Below, one piece after another: positions 61,920 to 64,000 of a stretch of DNA of 64,000 nt. Where the stretch lies: NCBI GenBank assembly GCA_000442015.1, contig KE561209.1, positions 542,704 through 606,703 of the forward strand, in the 5' to 3' direction. How positions within the stretch are numbered: position 1 is the first letter of the stretch; each line of letters begins with the position of its first letter. The notes below the pieces were generated by a model. The model was not told where the DNA came from. It saw only the letters and a list, made by a program, of their open reading frames with translations, and ran no database searches. The translations under genes were made by a program, and so were the position numbers. This DNA comes from Rozella allomycis CSF55. Its lineage: Eukaryota > Rozellomycota.

Positions 61920-64000
61920 ATGCAGCGACTTACCCCATATAGAAAGCCAGTGTTTCCGGTTGTGTATCCCCAAAATGCTTTCGTGAACTGTATTGTAGAT
62001 AATAAATTCAGATCTGCTATCGTATTAGAAGATAAAGGGGGCTCACTAAAGATCAAATTGGAGGAATCGTACAATGACAAGGCAATATTTTTTGTATCGA
62101 AAAGGTCGGTTCTATTTTATTTTAAACCGGATGAATACCAAAAGAAACTAAAAAGATTTAATTACAAGCAGTTGCTGAAGAAGGATGAGAAATTTTATGC
62201 TGATCTCTGGAATATCGGTATTAAAGAAAGCAGTCATTGGCTTTCACCTTACCAAATCAGTGAATATTTATGCGGATCTGAAAATTTTGAACATTCATAT
62301 ACAGCTTTTAAATATTTAATTGGTGAACCGCTTTATTACAATCAGTCATTGTTTTCGAAAGGTTCTTTTTATTGTAGAACAGAAGAAGATATTAAAATGA
62401 TTGAAGAAACAATAAAGTTTTATGAAAATAATCCAGAAATCGTAGAATCTTTAAAGAAGAATATTAGTGCAATGTTTGGAAGGTTCATTCAAGGGAAAGA
62501 AGTTGTTTGGATCAAGTTTACGTCAGGTGAAAGATTATTAGTTGAAGCTTTATATGATTATATTTGTTCTGATGATTTGCAGCAAATAAGACACCCGTAC
62601 AAGAAAATATTTAAAGAGCTGTGTTCGCCCTTGTGTAATGATCACATGTTACTTGTTTCCTTTTTCCACAAAGCAAAGGTATTTGATATTTATAGAGAAC
62701 GATACATGGGCATTGATACTTTCTCTACCAATAAATTTCCCGTATACGAAAAACACGTACATAAAGCGATAGATAATAAAGAGTCGAATGCTGTAGCCAA
62801 ATCAGATCCTCTATTTCCATTTTCAATGGATAATCTAAGGCATGACTTTGGAAATATGCCTGCTTTTGCAATTGATAGTTTGGAAGCGAGTGAAATTGAT
62901 GATTCTATTTCTATTGAAGTAACAGACGATCATTGTACTTGGATTCATGTTCACATTGCAGATCCAACTTACTTATTGTCACCTAAAAGCAAATTGACAT
63001 TATTTGGACAGCGAAGGGCTACTACAATGTACTTTCCTACTGGACATATTCCTTTGTTTCCAAAGACCTTTACCCAGATGTTTTCATTAGACTCTGGCAA
63101 AATTAATAAATGCATAACTTTCAGCTATCAAGTTGATTCGAATGGAGAAATCATAGACAGAAAAATACGACTCTCTGTTGTCTCAAATCTAAAAAGAATA
63201 ACGTATGATGAAGTTGATTCAATTTTAGAGTCATATGCTCAAAATGAAAATTATAACATATTCAAGCAAATGTTAAACGTAGCTGGAAGGTTAAAACATA
63301 GAAGGTTTCTCAATAATGCCAGAGATTATGATTTGCCTAAAATTAAACCTAAAATAAGCAAAATTGGTGAGTCTGTAGTCATTAAATTGGTTAGTGAAAA
63401 AGATACACCTTCCAAGCTAATCGTTACAGAATTGATGATAGCAGCTAATTATTCTGCTTCTGCATTTGCCAATGAACATAAACTACCATATTTGCATCGA
63501 CTTCAACCAGACAATAGCTTTGACTTTAATCAAGTCTCTTGCATCTTAAATTCTGATCAATCAATATCATGGAAATTTGTAAATATGCTAAACCTTTTCC
63601 CTTTTATTCCTCACGCCATCGATACAGTCAATTTCGCTCCACATGTTTCCCTTGGAATAGGATGTTATTCCAGAGTAACTTCACCGCTCAGAAGATTTAC
63701 AGACATTATTAATCATTTCCAAATTAAAGCATCATTATCTAACAAAGCATTAGCCTATTATAATGCGGATTTACAGCCGATTTCAGAGTATATGAATTCG
63801 ATGAATCTTTACGCTAAAACTATTGAAAAACAGACAGGATTTTATTGGACAATTCATTTGTTACTTCAAAAATTAAACATTTCAAAAACTATAACGAAAA
63901 CACCTTTAATGGCAAAAGGATGGATTGTTCCCTCCAATTTAGACAATGAAGAAAAGGCTCCAAACACTATTAGAGTCTTTTTACATGAATACGGCATGGT
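61920..64000 (+). CDS. DSS1: Mitochondrial exoribonuclease II DSS1/MSU1-type (RNB domain), 3' end beyond window
   Basis: A single long open frame from ATG 61920 (MQRLTPYRKPVFPVVYPQNA) to the window edge, about 693 codons and still open. After a long N-terminal part, the RNB catalytic domain shows the acidic cluster AIDSLEASEIDDSISIEV, then WIHVHIADPTYLLSP, FGQRRATTMYFPTGHIPLFP, LIVTELMIAANYSASAFANE and YSRVTSPLRRFTDIINH. The long N-terminus and HIADPTYLL..S wording fit the mitochondrial DSS1/cyt-4 branch better than exosome DIS3, which would carry PIN and CR3. In yeast DSS1 forms the mitochondrial degradosome with SUV3, degrading RNA 3' to 5'. Targeting sequence is not obvious, so an upstream exon is possible. 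Confidence 0.8.
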   Translation, partial: MQRLTPYRKPVFPVVYPQNAFVNCIVDNKFRSAIVLEDKGGSLKIKLEESYNDKAIFFVSKRSVLFYFKPDEYQKKLKRFNYKQLLKKDEKFYADLWNIGIKESSHWLSPYQISEYLCGSENFEHSYTAFKYLIGEPLYYNQSLFSKGSFYCRTEEDIKMIEETIKFYENNPEIVESLKKNISAMFGRFIQGKEVVWIKFTSGERLLVEALYDYICSDDLQQIRHPYKKIFKELCSPLCNDHMLLVSFFHKAKVFDIYRERYMGIDTFSTNKFPVYEKHVHKAIDNKESNAVAKSDPLFPFSMDNLRHDFGNMPAFAIDSLEASEIDDSISIEVTDDHCTWIHVHIADPTYLLSPKSKLTLFGQRRATTMYFPTGHIPLFPKTFTQMFSLDSGKINKCITFSYQVDSNGEIIDRKIRLSVVSNLKRITYDEVDSILESYAQNENYNIFKQMLNVAGRLKHRRFLNNARDYDLPKIKPKISKIGESVVIKLVSEKDTPSKLIVTELMIAANYSASAFANEHKLPYLHRLQPDNSFDFNQVSCILNSDQSISWKFVNMLNLFPFIPHAIDTVNFAPHVSLGIGCYSRVTSPLRRFTDIINHFQIKASLSNKALAYYNADLQPISEYMNSMNLYAKTIEKQTGFYWTIHLLLQKLNISKTITKTPLMAKGWIVPSNLDNEEKAPNTIRVFLHEYGM

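Overview
The window is a stretch of compact, AT-rich eukaryotic chromosome. Genes sit on both strands and are broken by very small GT-AG introns, mostly 21-38 nt and often 26-28 nt. Gene ends are 1-15 bp apart or overlap, and three divergent gene pairs have only 21-44 bp between start codons. The gene set is fungal (TVP18, PEX22-like, TLG1/STX6-type SNARE, VPS39, VAP, MED10, IES2, UPF2, DSS1-type RNase). It also keeps flagellar genes (outer-arm dynein intermediate chain DNAI2, CFAP61) and carries Crinkler-type NTPase/nuclease proteins. Together these point to a zoosporic, early-diverging parasitic fungus; a Rozella-like cryptomycete is my best guess. That placement is inference, not a database result.

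Layout. 1-2 kb: AsnRS 3' end, PEX22-like, TVP18. 2.1-13.8 kb: a 5,699-bp block present twice around a single N (7857), carrying a Qc-SNARE, a TPR membrane protein, DNAI2 and a THP3/LENG8 gene; it is probably an unmerged contig overlap. 14-18.7 kb: a coiled-coil protein, an orphan two-TM protein, an F-BAR/HR1/SH3 protein and a damaged multi-SH3 gene. 18.9-22 kb: an intronless Crinkler gene followed by a truncated second copy of the F-BAR gene. 22-35.9 kb: UPF2, VPS39, profilin, an SLC19-type transporter, a TPR protein, an Eyes-absent phosphatase with a CID-like N-terminus, VAP, RBM26/27, an orphan and MED10. 36-44.8 kb: an orphan, ATG10-like, a Tyr/Lys repeat secreted protein, a DDT/WHIM protein, MIC26/27-like, IES2, then a patchwork of tiny fragments separated by single Ns with remnants of the repeat protein and an ADAM-like protease. 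44.8-49.7 kb: a 5'-truncated Crinkler-like NTPase abutting a CFAP61 fragment, more patchwork and an orphan. 49.7-61.8 kb: a mitochondrial PPR protein, a small membrane protein, SET1, a 7TM receptor with a C-terminal SH3 domain, an orphan membrane protein, ZRSR2/Urp, a second repeat secreted protein, a tail-anchored coiled-coil protein, a palindrome-rich intergenic region and BuGZ. 61.9-64 kb: the mitochondrial RNase II DSS1, running off the right edge.

Most genes serve core eukaryotic functions: endosome/vacuole trafficking, RNA processing and decay, chromatin and cilia. The unusual content is the receptor-SH3 fusion, the CID-Eyes-absent fusion, the Crinkler loci with their rearranged flanks and the secreted Tyr/Lys/His-rich family. 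Thirty single Ns mark scaffold joins. At several, the flanks repeat each other exactly or with a few SNPs, so part of the apparent duplication and chimerism is assembly-derived.
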